A stretch of DNA of 64,000 bases from the NCBI GenBank assembly GCA_003599455.1, contig QZKF01000055.1, positions 39,312 through 103,311 on the forward strand, given 5' to 3'. Of this stretch, positions 16,835-31,255 are shown one piece after another. How positions within the stretch are numbered: the stretch's first letter is position 1; each line of letters starts with the position of its first letter. The stretch is from Comamonadaceae bacterium (GTDB lineage: Bacteria; Pseudomonadota; Gammaproteobacteria; Burkholderiales; Burkholderiaceae_C). The position numbers and the translations under genes were made by a program. The notes below the pieces were generated by a model. That model saw only the letters and a program-made list of their open reading frames with translations, made no database searches and was not told where the DNA came from.

Positions 16835-18420
16835 CCGACCCGTGCGGATGCCGGCAAATACCGCGTGCACAGGGCCTGGAAAGACGCCAGTTCCGGGTCG
16901 GCGCCCAGCTCCTCGGCCAGGATCGCCGCCACGGCCGGCGCCAGGCGGGCGGCCTCGGCGGCGTCCAGGAACAGGACGCGCCAGCGCCGCGCCAGCACGT
17001 CTTCGACGGTCTGGGCATGTTCGAAGCGCGCGGCGTAACGCACCATGGCCTCGGTCAGGCCGGCCCCGAGGACCGTGGCCTGCCCCGGGCATCCCGCCAC
17101 CTGCGGCCCTTCCGACCCATAAAGGTGCAGCCCGGGAGCCGCGTGCAGGGGTGTGGTCGGGCTGGCGGTGGCGGCCGCGCCCAGCAGCACGTGGGACGCG
17201 CTCTGGCCGCCCGGGCGGCGTGGCAGCAACTGGCTGGCAAAGCAACGCTCGAGCACGTCCTCGGCCATGGCCCGGTAGGTGGTCCATTTGCCCCCGGTCA
17301 CCGTGACCAGGCCGTTGCCGTCGACCACGATGGTGTGCTCGCGCGACAGCACCTTTGTGCCGCCTTCGGCCGCCGCCGGCGCGGCCACCAGCGGGCGCAG
17401 GCCCACCCAGAGGCTGCGGATGTCCTCCCGGCGCACCGGCCGGCTCAGCGCCTGGCTGGCCTCGCTGAGGATGAATTCCAGCTCCTCGGCAAAGGCGTCG
17501 GGCTCGCGCGGCAGGTCGCGGCGCGGGGTGTCGGTGGTGCCCAGCACCAGCTTGCCCAGCCAGGGCACGGCGAACAGCACGCGGCCGTCGCGCGTCCTGG
17601 GCACCAGCAGGGCGTGGCCGCCGGGCATGAAATCGCGGTCCACCACCACGTGCACGCCCTGGCTGGGGCTGACCATGCGCGAGGGCGCGCCCTGGGTCGC
17701 CGCCGGCTGGGTGTGGTCGCGCAGCGCATCGACCCAGACCCCGGTGGCGTTGACCACGCAGCGCGCCTGCAGCTGGAACGAGCCGCCCCCGCGCCGGTCG
17801 CTCACGTCCAGCGACGACAGCGGGCTGGCGCCCCCGGCGAGCTGGCGCACGGCCGTGACCTCGGCGTAGTTCAGCACCCGGGCGCCCGCGGCCTCGGCGC
17901 TGCGCGCCAGCGCCAGCGCCAGCCGGGCGTCGTCGAACTGGCCATCCCAGTACTTGACGCCGCCGCGCAGGCCCCTGGGGTTCACGCCAGGCAGGGCCTG
18001 CAGGGCCTGTTCGCGGTTGAGGAATTCGGTGCGGCCCAGGCCGGCACCGCCGGCCAGCAGGTCGTAGAGCTTCAGGCCCAGGCCGTAGAACGGGGTCTGC
18101 CACCAGCGGTAGGACGGCATGACGAAGGGCAGCGGCTGGGCAAGGTGGGGCGCGATGCGCAGCACCGTGGCGCGCTCGGCCAGGGCTTCGCGCACCAGAG
18201 CCAGATTGCCCTGGGCGAGGTAGCGCACGCCGCCGTGCAGCAGCTTGGTGGAGCGTGAGGAGGTGCCGCCGGCGAAGTCGTGCGACTCCAGCAGCACCAC
18301 CGAGAAACCGCGCAGCGCCGCGTCGAGTGCCACCCCGAGACCGGTGGCGCCACCCCCGACGACCGCCAGGTCGTACACGCCGTGGCGGGGGAGCGATTCA
18401 AGCAGTTCTGCGCGTTTCAT
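16831..18420 (-). CDS. glpD: Aerobic glycerol-3-phosphate dehydrogenase
   Basis: 529 residues, usual for GlpD. Residues about 15-30 show the FAD-binding VVGGGATGLGVALDAALRG, then SSRSTKLLHGGVRYL, and downstream the DAAD-type segment ending TGGKWTTYRAMAEDVL. The enzyme oxidises sn-glycerol 3-phosphate to dihydroxyacetone phosphate at the membrane and passes electrons to quinone. It is the last gene of the glpSTPQUV-D transcript, 70 bp after glpV. The ATG at 18420 is chosen by homology; a GGAGG lies 16 bases upstream. Confidence 0.96.
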   Translation of the reverse strand: MKRAELLESLPRHGVYDLAVVGGGATGLGVALDAALRGFSVVLLESHDFAGGTSSRSTKLLHGGVRYLAQGNLALVREALAERATVLRIAPHLAQPLPFVMPSYRWWQTPFYGLGLKLYDLLAGGAGLGRTEFLNREQALQALPGVNPRGLRGGVKYWDGQFDDARLALALARSAEAAGARVLNYAEVTAVRQLAGGASPLSSLDVSDRRGGGSFQLQARCVVNATGVWVDALRDHTQPAATQGAPSRMVSPSQGVHVVVDRDFMPGGHALLVPRTRDGRVLFAVPWLGKLVLGTTDTPRRDLPREPDAFAEELEFILSEASQALSRPVRREDIRSLWVGLRPLVAAPAAAEGGTKVLSREHTIVVDGNGLVTVTGGKWTTYRAMAEDVLERCFASQLLPRRPGGQSASHVLLGAAATASPTTPLHAAPGLHLYGSEGPQVAGCPGQATVLGAGLTEAMVRYAARFEHAQTVEDVLARRWRVLFLDAAEAARLAPAVAAILAEELGADPELASFQALCTRYLPASARVG

Positions 18421-18490
18421 GAAATGGGGAGTGGCCCTCCGCACCAAGATGGCGCGAAGGGCGGGTTGCTACAAAAACCGATGCATCACA

Positions 18491-20224
<1,734 letters not shown>

Positions 20225-20322
20225 GTTGTCTCCTCGAGCGATGTGCTTCCCCGGTGTGTGACAGTGGTCCTCGGCCCCGGGGAAGCAATGGGCCGAATTC
20301 CGGAAACGGGAGGGCGCGTTTT

Positions 20323-20631
20323 TCAACCCTTGCGCAGCACCAGCAACAGCCAGGCCATCGAGATCACGAAGGCGATCCAGATGCTGGGCTCCTGCTCCAG
20401 CGAGAGCCATTGGGCGATCCAGCCCGCCATGCCGACGAAGGCCAGGTTGATGTAGGCCGCGCCGAGCAGGCCGATGAACAGGCGGTCGCCGCGCGTGGTG
20501 ACCATGGGCAGGAAGCCCTTGCGCTCGATCGTGGGCGACTTGATTTCCCACAGCGTCATGCCGGCCAGCATGAGCGCGATGCAGGTGAAGAAAACGGCCA
20601 CGGGTGTGGTCCAGACCATCCACTGAAACAT
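20323..20631 (-). CDS. glpU: Small membrane protein of the glycerol transporter operon (DUF2160)
   Basis: 102 residues with about three membrane spans (TTPVAVFFTCIALMLAG, LFIGLLGAAYINLAF, IWIAFVISMAWLLLV). It begins with MFQWMVWTTP behind GGAGGG, one base after the glpQ stop. It corresponds to GlpU of the Rhizobium glpSTPQUV operon, needed for or associated with glycerol uptake but of unclear mechanism. Confidence 0.88.
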   Translation of the reverse strand: MFQWMVWTTPVAVFFTCIALMLAGMTLWEIKSPTIERKGFLPMVTTRGDRLFIGLLGAAYINLAFVGMAGWIAQWLSLEQEPSIWIAFVISMAWLLLVLRKG

Positions 20632-20632
20632 G

Positions 20633-21437
20633 TCAAACCCTCCCCATGGCAAAGCCCTTGGCGATGTAATGCCGCACGAACCAGATGACGATCGCGCCCG
20701 GCACGATGGTGAGCACGCCGGCCGCGGCCAGCGTGGCCCAGTCCATGCCGCTGGCGCTCACGGTGCGCGTCATGGTGGCCACGATGGGCTTGGCGTTGAC
20801 GCTGGTGAGCGTGCGCGCCAGCAGCAGCTCGACCCAGCTGAACATGAAGCAGAAGAACGCCGCCACACCCACGCCGGCCTTGATCAGCGGCAGGAAGATG
20901 GTGAAGAAGAAGCGCGGGAAGGAATAGCCGTCGATGTACGCCGTCTCGTCGATCTCGCGCGGGATGCCGCTCATGAAGCCTTCCAGAATCCACACCGCCA
21001 GCGGCACGTTGAACAGCAGGTGCGCCATGGCCACGGCGATGTGCGTGTCCATCAGGCCCAGCGTGGTGTAGAGCTGGAAGAACGGCAGCAGGAACACCGC
21101 GGGCGGCGTCATGCGGTTGGTCAGCAGCCAGAAGAACACGTGCTTGTCGCCCAGGAAGCGGTAGCGCGAGAAGGCGTAGGCCGCGGGCAGCGCCACCGTG
21201 AGAGAAATCACCGTGTTGATGCCGACGTAGATCAGGCTGTTGATGTAGCCCGAGTACCAGGACGCATCGGTGAAGATGGTCATGTAGTTGGCCCAGGTGA
21301 AGGCGGCTGGCCAGAGCGTGAACGAGGAGACGATCTCCTCGTTGGTCTTGAAGCTCATGTTGACCATCCAGTAGATGGGCAGCAGCGCGAAGACCAGGTA
21401 GGCGATGAGGAACAGCGTCCTCTTCCTGAAGCGGCGT

Positions 21438-21445
<8 letters not shown>
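20633..21445 (-). CDS. glpQ: Glycerol ABC transporter, permease
   Basis: 270 residues with six predicted membrane spans. The EAA loop that contacts the ATPases is EIDETAYIDGYSFPRFFFTI. It resembles the MalG/UgpE class of carbohydrate permeases. Start overlaps the glpP stop by eight bases, so the two permeases are translationally coupled. In this operon it would pair with GlpP to form the glycerol channel. Confidence 0.94.
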
Positions 21446-22327
<882 letters not shown>

Positions 22328-22331
<4 letters not shown>

Positions 22332-23403
22332 GCGATCAGTGCCTCGTCCTGGTAGAAGCAGGTGTGCCGGCCCAGCACCCGCAGGTGCACGGTGTCGCCG
22401 GCCGCCGGCGCCGCGGCTTCGGGCGCGAGCCGGCACTTGAGCCGGTGTACGCCGGCTTCGCAGGTGACCATCACATAGGTGCCGATGTCCTGCACGCGCG
22501 TCACGGTCGCGGGCAGGGTGTTGGGTTCGCCGGCCTGGCCGAGCGCGAGGTACTCGGGGCGGATGCCGAGCTTGAGCGGCCCCTCGGGCAGGGTCTGGCC
22601 ATTGGTGAGCGCCAGGGGATGGCCCAGCACCAGCAGGCCGCCGCGCACGCTGGACGCGGGCAGGAAGTTCATGCCCGGCGAGCCGATGAAGTGGCCCACG
22701 AAGGTGTGCGCGGGCCGCTCGAACAGCGCCTCGGCCGCGCCCACCTGCACCGCGCGCCCGCGCGTCATCACCACCACCTCGTCGGCGAAGGTCAGCGCCT
22801 CCACCTGGTCGTGCGTCACATAGATCAGCGTGAGCTTGAGCTCGTGGTGGATCTGCTTGAGCTTGCGCCGCAGCTGCCATTTCAGGTGCGGGTCGATCAC
22901 GGTCAGCGGCTCGTCGAACAGCACGGCCGACACATCCGAGCGCACCAGGCCGCGGCCGAGCGAGATCTTCTGCTTCTGGTCGGCGCTCAGGCCCGCCGCG
23001 CGCATGTCGAGCTGGTGGCTCATCTCCAGCATCTCGGCGATGCGCCCCACCTGTGCCTTGATTTCCGCCTCCGGCACCTTGCGGTTCTTCAGCGGAAACG
23101 CGAGGTTCTGCGCCACCGTCATGGTGTCGTAGATCACCGGAAACTGGAACACCTGCGCGATGTTGCGCTGTTGCGGGCTCTGGCGCGTGACGTCCTTGCC
23201 GTCGAACTTCACCGAGCCCTGGGACGGCACGAGCAGGCCCGACATGATGTTGAGCATGGTGGTCTTGCCGCAGCCCGAGGGGCCGAGCAGCGCGTAGGCG
23301 CCGCCGTCCTCGAACGCCATCTTCAGCGGCAGCAGCGCGTAGTCCTCGTCCGCCTTGGGGTGCGGCTTGTAGGCGTGCGCCAGGTCGAGTTCGATGCGTG
23401 CCA

Positions 23404-23404
<1 letters not shown>
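22328..23404 (-). CDS. glpT: Glycerol ABC transporter, ATP-binding protein with variant signature
   Basis: 358 residues, MalK-like with a C-terminal regulatory OB region. Walker A is GPSGCGKTT, the Q-loop region VFQFPVIYD, Walker B AVLFDEP and the switch histidine VTHDQ. The signature motif is LSADQ instead of LSGGQ, and the D-loop region reads TVID. Partner of GlpS; one of the two composite ATP sites would therefore be off-consensus. Starts one base into the glpS stop (TGATG). Confidence 0.94.
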
Positions 23405-24480
<1,076 letters not shown>

Positions 24481-24523
24481 TCGAATCCCAGGTGTGAAAT
24501 AACGCACGCCCGGACAGCGGGCG

Positions 24524-24574
24524 TCGTTTCGTTTCGGCGATTCTATTGTTCGTTTATGTTCCTTTTTATTCGGT
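24524..24574. promoter_or_regulatory. glp divergent control region with tandem GlpR-like half-sites
   Basis: Between glpS and glpR. Three contiguous decamers, ATTGTTCGTT (24545-24554), TATGTTCCTT (24555-24564) and TTTATTCGGT (24565-24574), match the E. coli GlpR half-site WATKYTCGWW at 9, 9 and 7 of 10 positions; another 8/10 match, TCGTTTCGTT, starts at 24524. A further TATGTTCG lies just before glpR. Likely operator array for GlpR controlling both directions. Confidence 0.6.
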
Positions 24575-24647
24575 ATTTACCCTGACAGGGGCTAAAAAAA
24601 ATTCCGTTATGTTCGGGTGGCCCTTCTTTCCCCACCCGCCCCGTCCG

Positions 24648-25430
24648 ATGAACCTCAACCCCCGACACACCCAGCTGCTCGACGAAGTGCGTGCCCACGG
24701 GCCGCAGACCATCGAGGCCCTGGCCGAGCGCTTCGGCGTCACGCTGCAGACCGTGCGGCGCGACGTGCAGCGCCTGGCCGAGGCCGGCCTGCTGTCGCGC
24801 TTCCATGGGGGCGTGCGGCAACCGGGTTCGACCACCGAAAACATCGCCTACCGCCAGCGCCAGGCCATGCAGTCCGACGCCAAGACGCGCATCGCGCGCG
24901 CCGTGGCCCGGCGCGTGCCCAACGGCTGCTCGCTGATCATGAACATCGGCACCACCATCGAGGCGGTGGCGCGCGAGCTGCAGCACCACCGCGGCCTGCG
25001 CGTGATCACCAACAACCTGCACATCGCCTCGCTCATGAGCACCAACCCCGATTGCGAGGTGATCGTCGCCGGCGGCCTGGTGCGCGGCGCCGACCAGGGC
25101 ATCGTGGGCGAGGCCACGGTGGACTTCATGCGCCAGTTCAAGGTCGACATCGGCCTGATCGGCATCAGCGGCATCGAGGCCGACGGCACGCTGCGCGACT
25201 TCGACTACCGCGAGGTGAAGGTCGCGCGCGCCATCGTCGAGCAGTCGCGCGAGGTCTGGCTCGCGGCCGACCACAGCAAGTTCAACCGGCCCGCCATGGT
25301 CGAGCTCGCGCGGCTGGACGACATCGACGTGGTGTTCACCGACCTGCCGCCGCCGCCGCCCTTCGACGACCTGCTCGCCCTGGGCAACGTGGAGTGCGTG
25401 CTCGCCGGCATCGACACCGACAACGCCTGA
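24648..25430 (+). CDS. glpR: DeoR-family repressor of glycerol metabolism
   Basis: 260 residues. N-terminal DeoR helix-turn-helix (TIEALAERFGVTLQTVRRDV, then LLSRFHGGV), C-terminal sugar-isomerase-like sensor (NIGTTIEAVARELQ, GISGIEADGTLRDFD, WLAADHSKFNRPA). E. coli GlpR releases DNA on binding glycerol 3-phosphate. It is divergent from glpS and 21 bp upstream of glpK. Earlier ATGs exist but the family N-terminus starts at MNLNPRHTQLL. Confidence 0.93.
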   Translation: MNLNPRHTQLLDEVRAHGPQTIEALAERFGVTLQTVRRDVQRLAEAGLLSRFHGGVRQPGSTTENIAYRQRQAMQSDAKTRIARAVARRVPNGCSLIMNIGTTIEAVARELQHHRGLRVITNNLHIASLMSTNPDCEVIVAGGLVRGADQGIVGEATVDFMRQFKVDIGLIGISGIEADGTLRDFDYREVKVARAIVEQSREVWLAADHSKFNRPAMVELARLDDIDVVFTDLPPPPPFDDLLALGNVECVLAGIDTDNA

Positions 25431-25451
25431 GACCTTTTTCCGAAAGCCGAG

Positions 25452-26945
<1,494 letters not shown>

Positions 26946-26998
26946 CGGCGGACTGACTGCCCCCCGAAACCACGGCGGCGGCGCGCGACAATGGCGCG

Positions 26999-27829
<831 letters not shown>

Positions 27830-28001
27830 TCGTCGCGCGGCTCGCGGACGCCGCGCGCACGATAAAAATTTGAAGCGAGGGAGGTCCGGTCACGAAGAGC
27901 TGTTCTTGGCCGAAATTTGAAGTCTAGCCTTCGAGCGCACCAGCTGCTACCCATCAAGATGGGATCGCCAGCTACTTACCTTGAATCGCCCATCAGCGAA
28001 A

Positions 28002-28718
28002 TCATTTTCGCTCGCATGTCGGCCCAGAGCTCGACAACATCGACGCTTCGGTAAGGTGGATCCTCCAAATCATTGTGGAAGCGGCATTGCCGATCCCGGC
28101 GTCGAAACCCACGTAGATTGGTCGCTGGCCATCGTACTCAACAGAGTAGTGGGCTGTCATCGAAACAACCCCATCGTCATCGCACGTAGTGAAGATTCTC
28201 CGCAAGCTCGCGTTGCCGAAGAGCTTCGGGGAAAACTCCGCACTGGTACTGCCAGCATCCTTCACGCCATGCTTGATCGAACCCAGGATCTCGACACGAT
28301 GGAACCCCACTGGCGCGCCTTCAATGGAAAGACTCAACGTCTTGGGCACGGTCGCCTCCAAGCTGTTTGCTGTCATCACCCCTTGTAGCTTAGACACCGC
28401 CTTGTGAGGTGAGGTCTTCCATTTCACGTCTGGAACGCTGGCAAGGATCTTCCAAGGCGGCGTACCGTATTCATTGGCCCTGTTACTAGCGATCGCCAGC
28501 GCCAAGGGTTCGAACACGGAGGCCTGCGCTGGAGTCGAGACAGAAAGGGCGCCAAGGATCGCGACAAAAACCAATGTGCCGCGTGACCACCTTCTGACGA
28601 ACTCCACGGGACTGCTTTTTGGGGTTGAAGTCATGGGATGAGATAGCGCAAAGATGTTGAAGTAGGCGTCAATAAGACGTTTCGATTCCGCTGGTGGGCG
28701 CAAAAAGGTCCTCGTCAT
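28002..28718 (-). CDS. Hypothetical secreted protein
   Basis: Up to 238 residues. The ATG at 28718 has GGAG five bases upstream and lies 18 bp after the preceding gene. An ATG at 28634 gives a conventional signal peptide (hydrophobic LVFVAILGALSVSTPAQA). Beyond the signal, the protein is a 170-residue beta-rich domain of no recognised family, with a C-terminal Cys pair about 70 residues apart (TTCDDDG, GPTCERK). Lower GC than proC and ubiA around it; probably acquired. Confidence 0.6.
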   Translation of the reverse strand: MTRTFLRPPAESKRLIDAYFNIFALSHPMTSTPKSSPVEFVRRWSRGTLVFVAILGALSVSTPAQASVFEPLALAIASNRANEYGTPPWKILASVPDVKWKTSPHKAVSKLQGVMTANSLEATVPKTLSLSIEGAPVGFHRVEILGSIKHGVKDAGSTSAEFSPKLFGNASLRRIFTTCDDDGVVSMTAHYSVEYDGQRPIYVGFDAGIGNAASTMIWRIHLTEASMLSSSGPTCERK

Positions 28719-28736
28719 CGATGCTCCGCTGTAACA

Positions 28737-28982
28737 CTAGCCAAAATATTTCTGCCCTGCCGGCGAGTTCAACACCAGATACCACAGAGAGAACGCTGCA
28801 ATGCCAAGAGACAAGATGAAGTTCAAGATGAGGCCAGCACTCCCTTCCTTGAGTCCAAAGATCGCCCTGACTGCGATGAAGAACACACACCCAATCGCTA
28901 GTGCAGGTGCAACGTAGATGAGCATGGCCAGCTGGAAGAATGCGATGGCAGCGAAGCCAAGCACAATGAAAATCCACTGCAT
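28737..28982 (-). CDS. Small hypothetical membrane protein
   Basis: 81 residues from MQWIFIVLGF, with three predicted spans (FIVLGFAAIAFFQLAMLIYV, ALAIGCVFFIAVRAIF, LILNFILSLGIAAFSLWYLV) and tail NSPAGQKYFG. An upstream ATG at 29042 would add 20 residues. It is 18 bp before the secreted-protein gene and likely cotranscribed with it. Function unknown. Confidence 0.6.
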   Translation of the reverse strand: MQWIFIVLGFAAIAFFQLAMLIYVAPALAIGCVFFIAVRAIFGLKEGSAGLILNFILSLGIAAFSLWYLVLNSPAGQKYFG

Positions 28983-29364
28983 AAGTTGCCTATAAAAGCG
29001 AATGATCGGAATACAGGTGAAGTCGATGACAGTCAATGTCATCAGACTATCAAATAGTGATCATCGGCCGTGCGGGCCTTAGCGATCTTGGTCGCCTGGC
29101 ACTTGGGGGATTCGAATGTCGTGTGAACTCGCCCCTGGCGAAAAAGTTTTTTGAGACGTCCGCTGACTCCGCCGCCGATAGCCGCCATCGTACAGCGCCA
29201 AAACCCATGGGACGCACGCCCACTCGCCCGTCTACCCACGGATGCGGTCTGCCCTGCGCAGCGGGGTAAAGGAGGAGACGGCACCAGCCGTCGGGGGACA
29301 CCCGCGGAGCAGGGCAGACCGCGTCCGTGGGCGCGCGAGAAACAGCGAGCGAAACGCAGCGAAC
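28983..29364. other. 382-bp gene-free stretch holding a long hairpin repeat
   Basis: It lies between the ubiA stop and the start of the small membrane protein. The only structure found is the inverted repeat at 29235-29331; no ORF with a ribosome site is present. Confidence 0.6.
29235..29331. repeat. Long nested hairpin element (23-bp arms, one mismatch)
   Basis: Bases 29235-29257 are the reverse complement of 29309-29331 with a single mismatch. Inside are a second pairing GCGGG (29261-29265) with CCCGC (29301-29305), and an inner perfect hairpin GACGGC (29277-29282), ACCA, GCCGTC (29287-29292). The whole folds on either strand into a long stem. It lies 34 bp after the ubiA stop and may act as a terminator or be a REP/MITE-type element. 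Confidence 0.7.
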
Positions 29365-30243
29365 TCAAACCAAGCCGAGCACCACACCCACGAACACCGT
29401 GAAGCCCAGCCAGTGGTTGAGCCGGAAGGCCTTGAAGCAACCGTCGCGGCTGCGGTCCTTGATGAGCCTGAAATGCCAGACCACCTGGGCCAGCGCCACC
29501 AGCAGCATGGCGCCCCACACCCAGGGGTTCACCACGGCCCACAGCGCCGCCGTCCAGATCGCCAGGAATACGAGGTAGAACGCGGTGACGGCAGGAACGT
29601 CGTACGCACCCAGCGTGATGGCCGAGGTCTTCATGCCGATGCGCAGGTCGTCGTCGCGGTCGACCATGGCGTACTCGGTGTCGTAGGCCAGCACCCAGAA
29701 CAGGTTGCCCAGCAGCAGCACCCAGGCCAGTGGCGGCAGCTGCGCCTGCACCGCCGCAAACGCCATCGGCACGCCGAAGCTGAAGGCCACGCCCAGCACC
29801 GCCTGCGGCATGGAGACATAGCGCTTGGCATACGGATAGACCAGCGTGATCGCCAGCGCCGCGAACGACATCAGCACCGTGGGCGTGTTGGTGGTGAGCA
29901 CCAGCGCGAAGGCCACCAGCGCGAGCGCCGCGCCCAGCGCCAGCGCCTCGCGGGTGGACACCTTGCCGGACGTGACCGGGCGCTGCGCGGTGCGCTTCAC
30001 ATGCTTGTCGAACTCGCGGTCGGCCACGTCGTTCACGCAGCAGCCCGCGCTGCGCATGAGGATGGTGCCCAGCACGAACACCGTGAGCAGGTGCCAGCCC
30101 GGGAAACCGCCCGCCGCGACCCACAGCGCCGAGAGCGAGGGCCAGAGCAGCAGAAGCCAGCCGGCCGGCCGGTTCCAGCGGATCAGGTCGAGGTAGAGCG
30201 CCCAGCGGGAAGGCGCGCCCGGGGCGGGCATCGCGGCACTCAC
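29365..30243 (-). CDS. ubiA: 4-hydroxybenzoate polyprenyltransferase
   Basis: About 292 residues with eight or nine membrane spans. First aspartate-rich motif [20 protein letters not shown] and second [19 protein letters not shown] are the Mg-diphosphate sites. It prenylates 4-hydroxybenzoate in ubiquinone synthesis. A GTG at 30243 behind AGAGG overlaps the oxyR stop (GTGA); ATG at 30231 is the alternative. Confidence 0.96.
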   Translation of the reverse strand: MSAAMPAPGAPSRWALYLDLIRWNRPAGWLLLLWPSLSALWVAAGGFPGWHLLTVFVLGTILMRSAGCCVNDVADREFDKHVKRTAQRPVTSGKVSTREALALGAALALVAFALVLTTNTPTVLMSFAALAITLVYPYAKRYVSMPQAVLGVAFSFGVPMAFAAVQAQLPPLAWVLLLGNLFWVLAYDTEYAMVDRDDDLRIGMKTSAITLGAYDVPAVTAFYLVFLAIWTAALWAVVNPWVWGAMLLVALAQVVWHFRLIKDRSRDGCFKAFRLNHWLGFTVFVGVVLGLV

Positions 30244-31199
30244 GAGAGCCTCTTCACGCCCGGCAGTTCGCAGGCATAGATGGCGTTGCGCAGCTCGGCG
30301 ATCGCCTCGTAGCGCGTGAAGCTGCGGCGCCAGGCCAGCACCACACGGCGCGTGGGCGCCTCGCCCTTGAACGGCAGGTAGCGCACGTAGGACGAATCGC
30401 CAAAATCCTGCCCCGGCGTGGTCGAGCCTTCGAGCGCCGACGAAGGCACCGACAGGCGCGGCACCAGGGTCACGCCCATGCCGGCGGCCACCATGTGCTT
30501 GATGGTCTCCAGCGACGAGCCCTCGAAGCTCTTGCGGATGCCCTCGGCGTCGTTCGAGAAGCGCGCGAACTCGGGGCAGACCTCGAGCACGTGGTCGCGA
30601 AAGCAGTGGCCAGTGCCCAGCAACAGCATGGTCTCGCGCTTGAGTTCCTCGTTGGTGATGTGGTCCTGCTTCGCCAGCGGGTGCGTGTGCGGCACCGCCG
30701 CCAGGAAGGGCTCGTCGTACAGCGGCGCGATCGCGAGGTTGGTGTCGGGAAAGGGTTCGGCCAGGATGGCGCAGTCGATCTCGCCCAGGCGCAACTGCTC
30801 GAGCAGCTTGACGGTGAAGTTCTCCTGCAGCATCAGCGGCATCTGCGGCGTGCGGTCGATCACGTGGCGCACCAGGTCGGGCAGCAGGTAGGGGCCGATG
30901 GTGTAGATCACGCCCAGCTTGAGCGGGCCGGCCAGCGGGTCCTTGCCGCGCTTGGCGATTTCCTTGATCGCGGCGGCCTGCTCCAGCACCGTCTGCGCCT
31001 GGCGCACGATTTCTTCGCCCAGCGGGGTCACCGCGATCTCGCTGGCGTTGCGCTCGAAGATCTTGAGCTCGAGTTCCTCCTCGAGCTTCTTGATGGCCAC
31101 CGACAGCGTGGGCTGCGAGACGTAGCAGGCCTCGGCGGCCTTGCCGAAGTGCTTCTCCCGCGCCACCGCGACGATGTATTTGAGTTCGGTGAGCGTCAT
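30240..31199 (-). CDS. oxyR: Hydrogen-peroxide sensing LysR regulator OxyR
   Basis: 319 residues, LysR helix-turn-helix at 1-60 ([20 protein letters not shown]). The redox pair Cys199 and Cys208 lies in [17 protein letters not shown], the same numbering as E. coli OxyR, which identifies the gene rather than a generic LysR protein. Oxidised OxyR activates catalase and peroxiredoxin genes. Located between recG and ubiA. Confidence 0.95.
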   Translation of the reverse strand: MTLTELKYIVAVAREKHFGKAAEACYVSQPTLSVAIKKLEEELELKIFERNASEIAVTPLGEEIVRQAQTVLEQAAAIKEIAKRGKDPLAGPLKLGVIYTIGPYLLPDLVRHVIDRTPQMPLMLQENFTVKLLEQLRLGEIDCAILAEPFPDTNLAIAPLYDEPFLAAVPHTHPLAKQDHITNEELKRETMLLLGTGHCFRDHVLEVCPEFARFSNDAEGIRKSFEGSSLETIKHMVAAGMGVTLVPRLSVPSSALEGSTTPGQDFGDSSYVRYLPFKGEAPTRRVVLAWRRSFTRYEAIAELRNAIYACELPGVKRLS

Positions 31200-31255
31200 G
31201 GGGGGGTATTTTGCGCCTGCCGCCCGCGCCTCGACCGCCCGCCTCGGGCAAACAC

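Noticed and set aside
16706..18103. Long minus-strand frame inside glpD
   Set aside because: Arg/Gly/Pro-rich shadow of glpD, which has clear FAD motifs in the other frame.
29365..31251. Very long minus-strand frame joining two regions
   Set aside because: It is an artefact of GC-rich third positions across ubiA and oxyR; both have convincing reading frames of their own.
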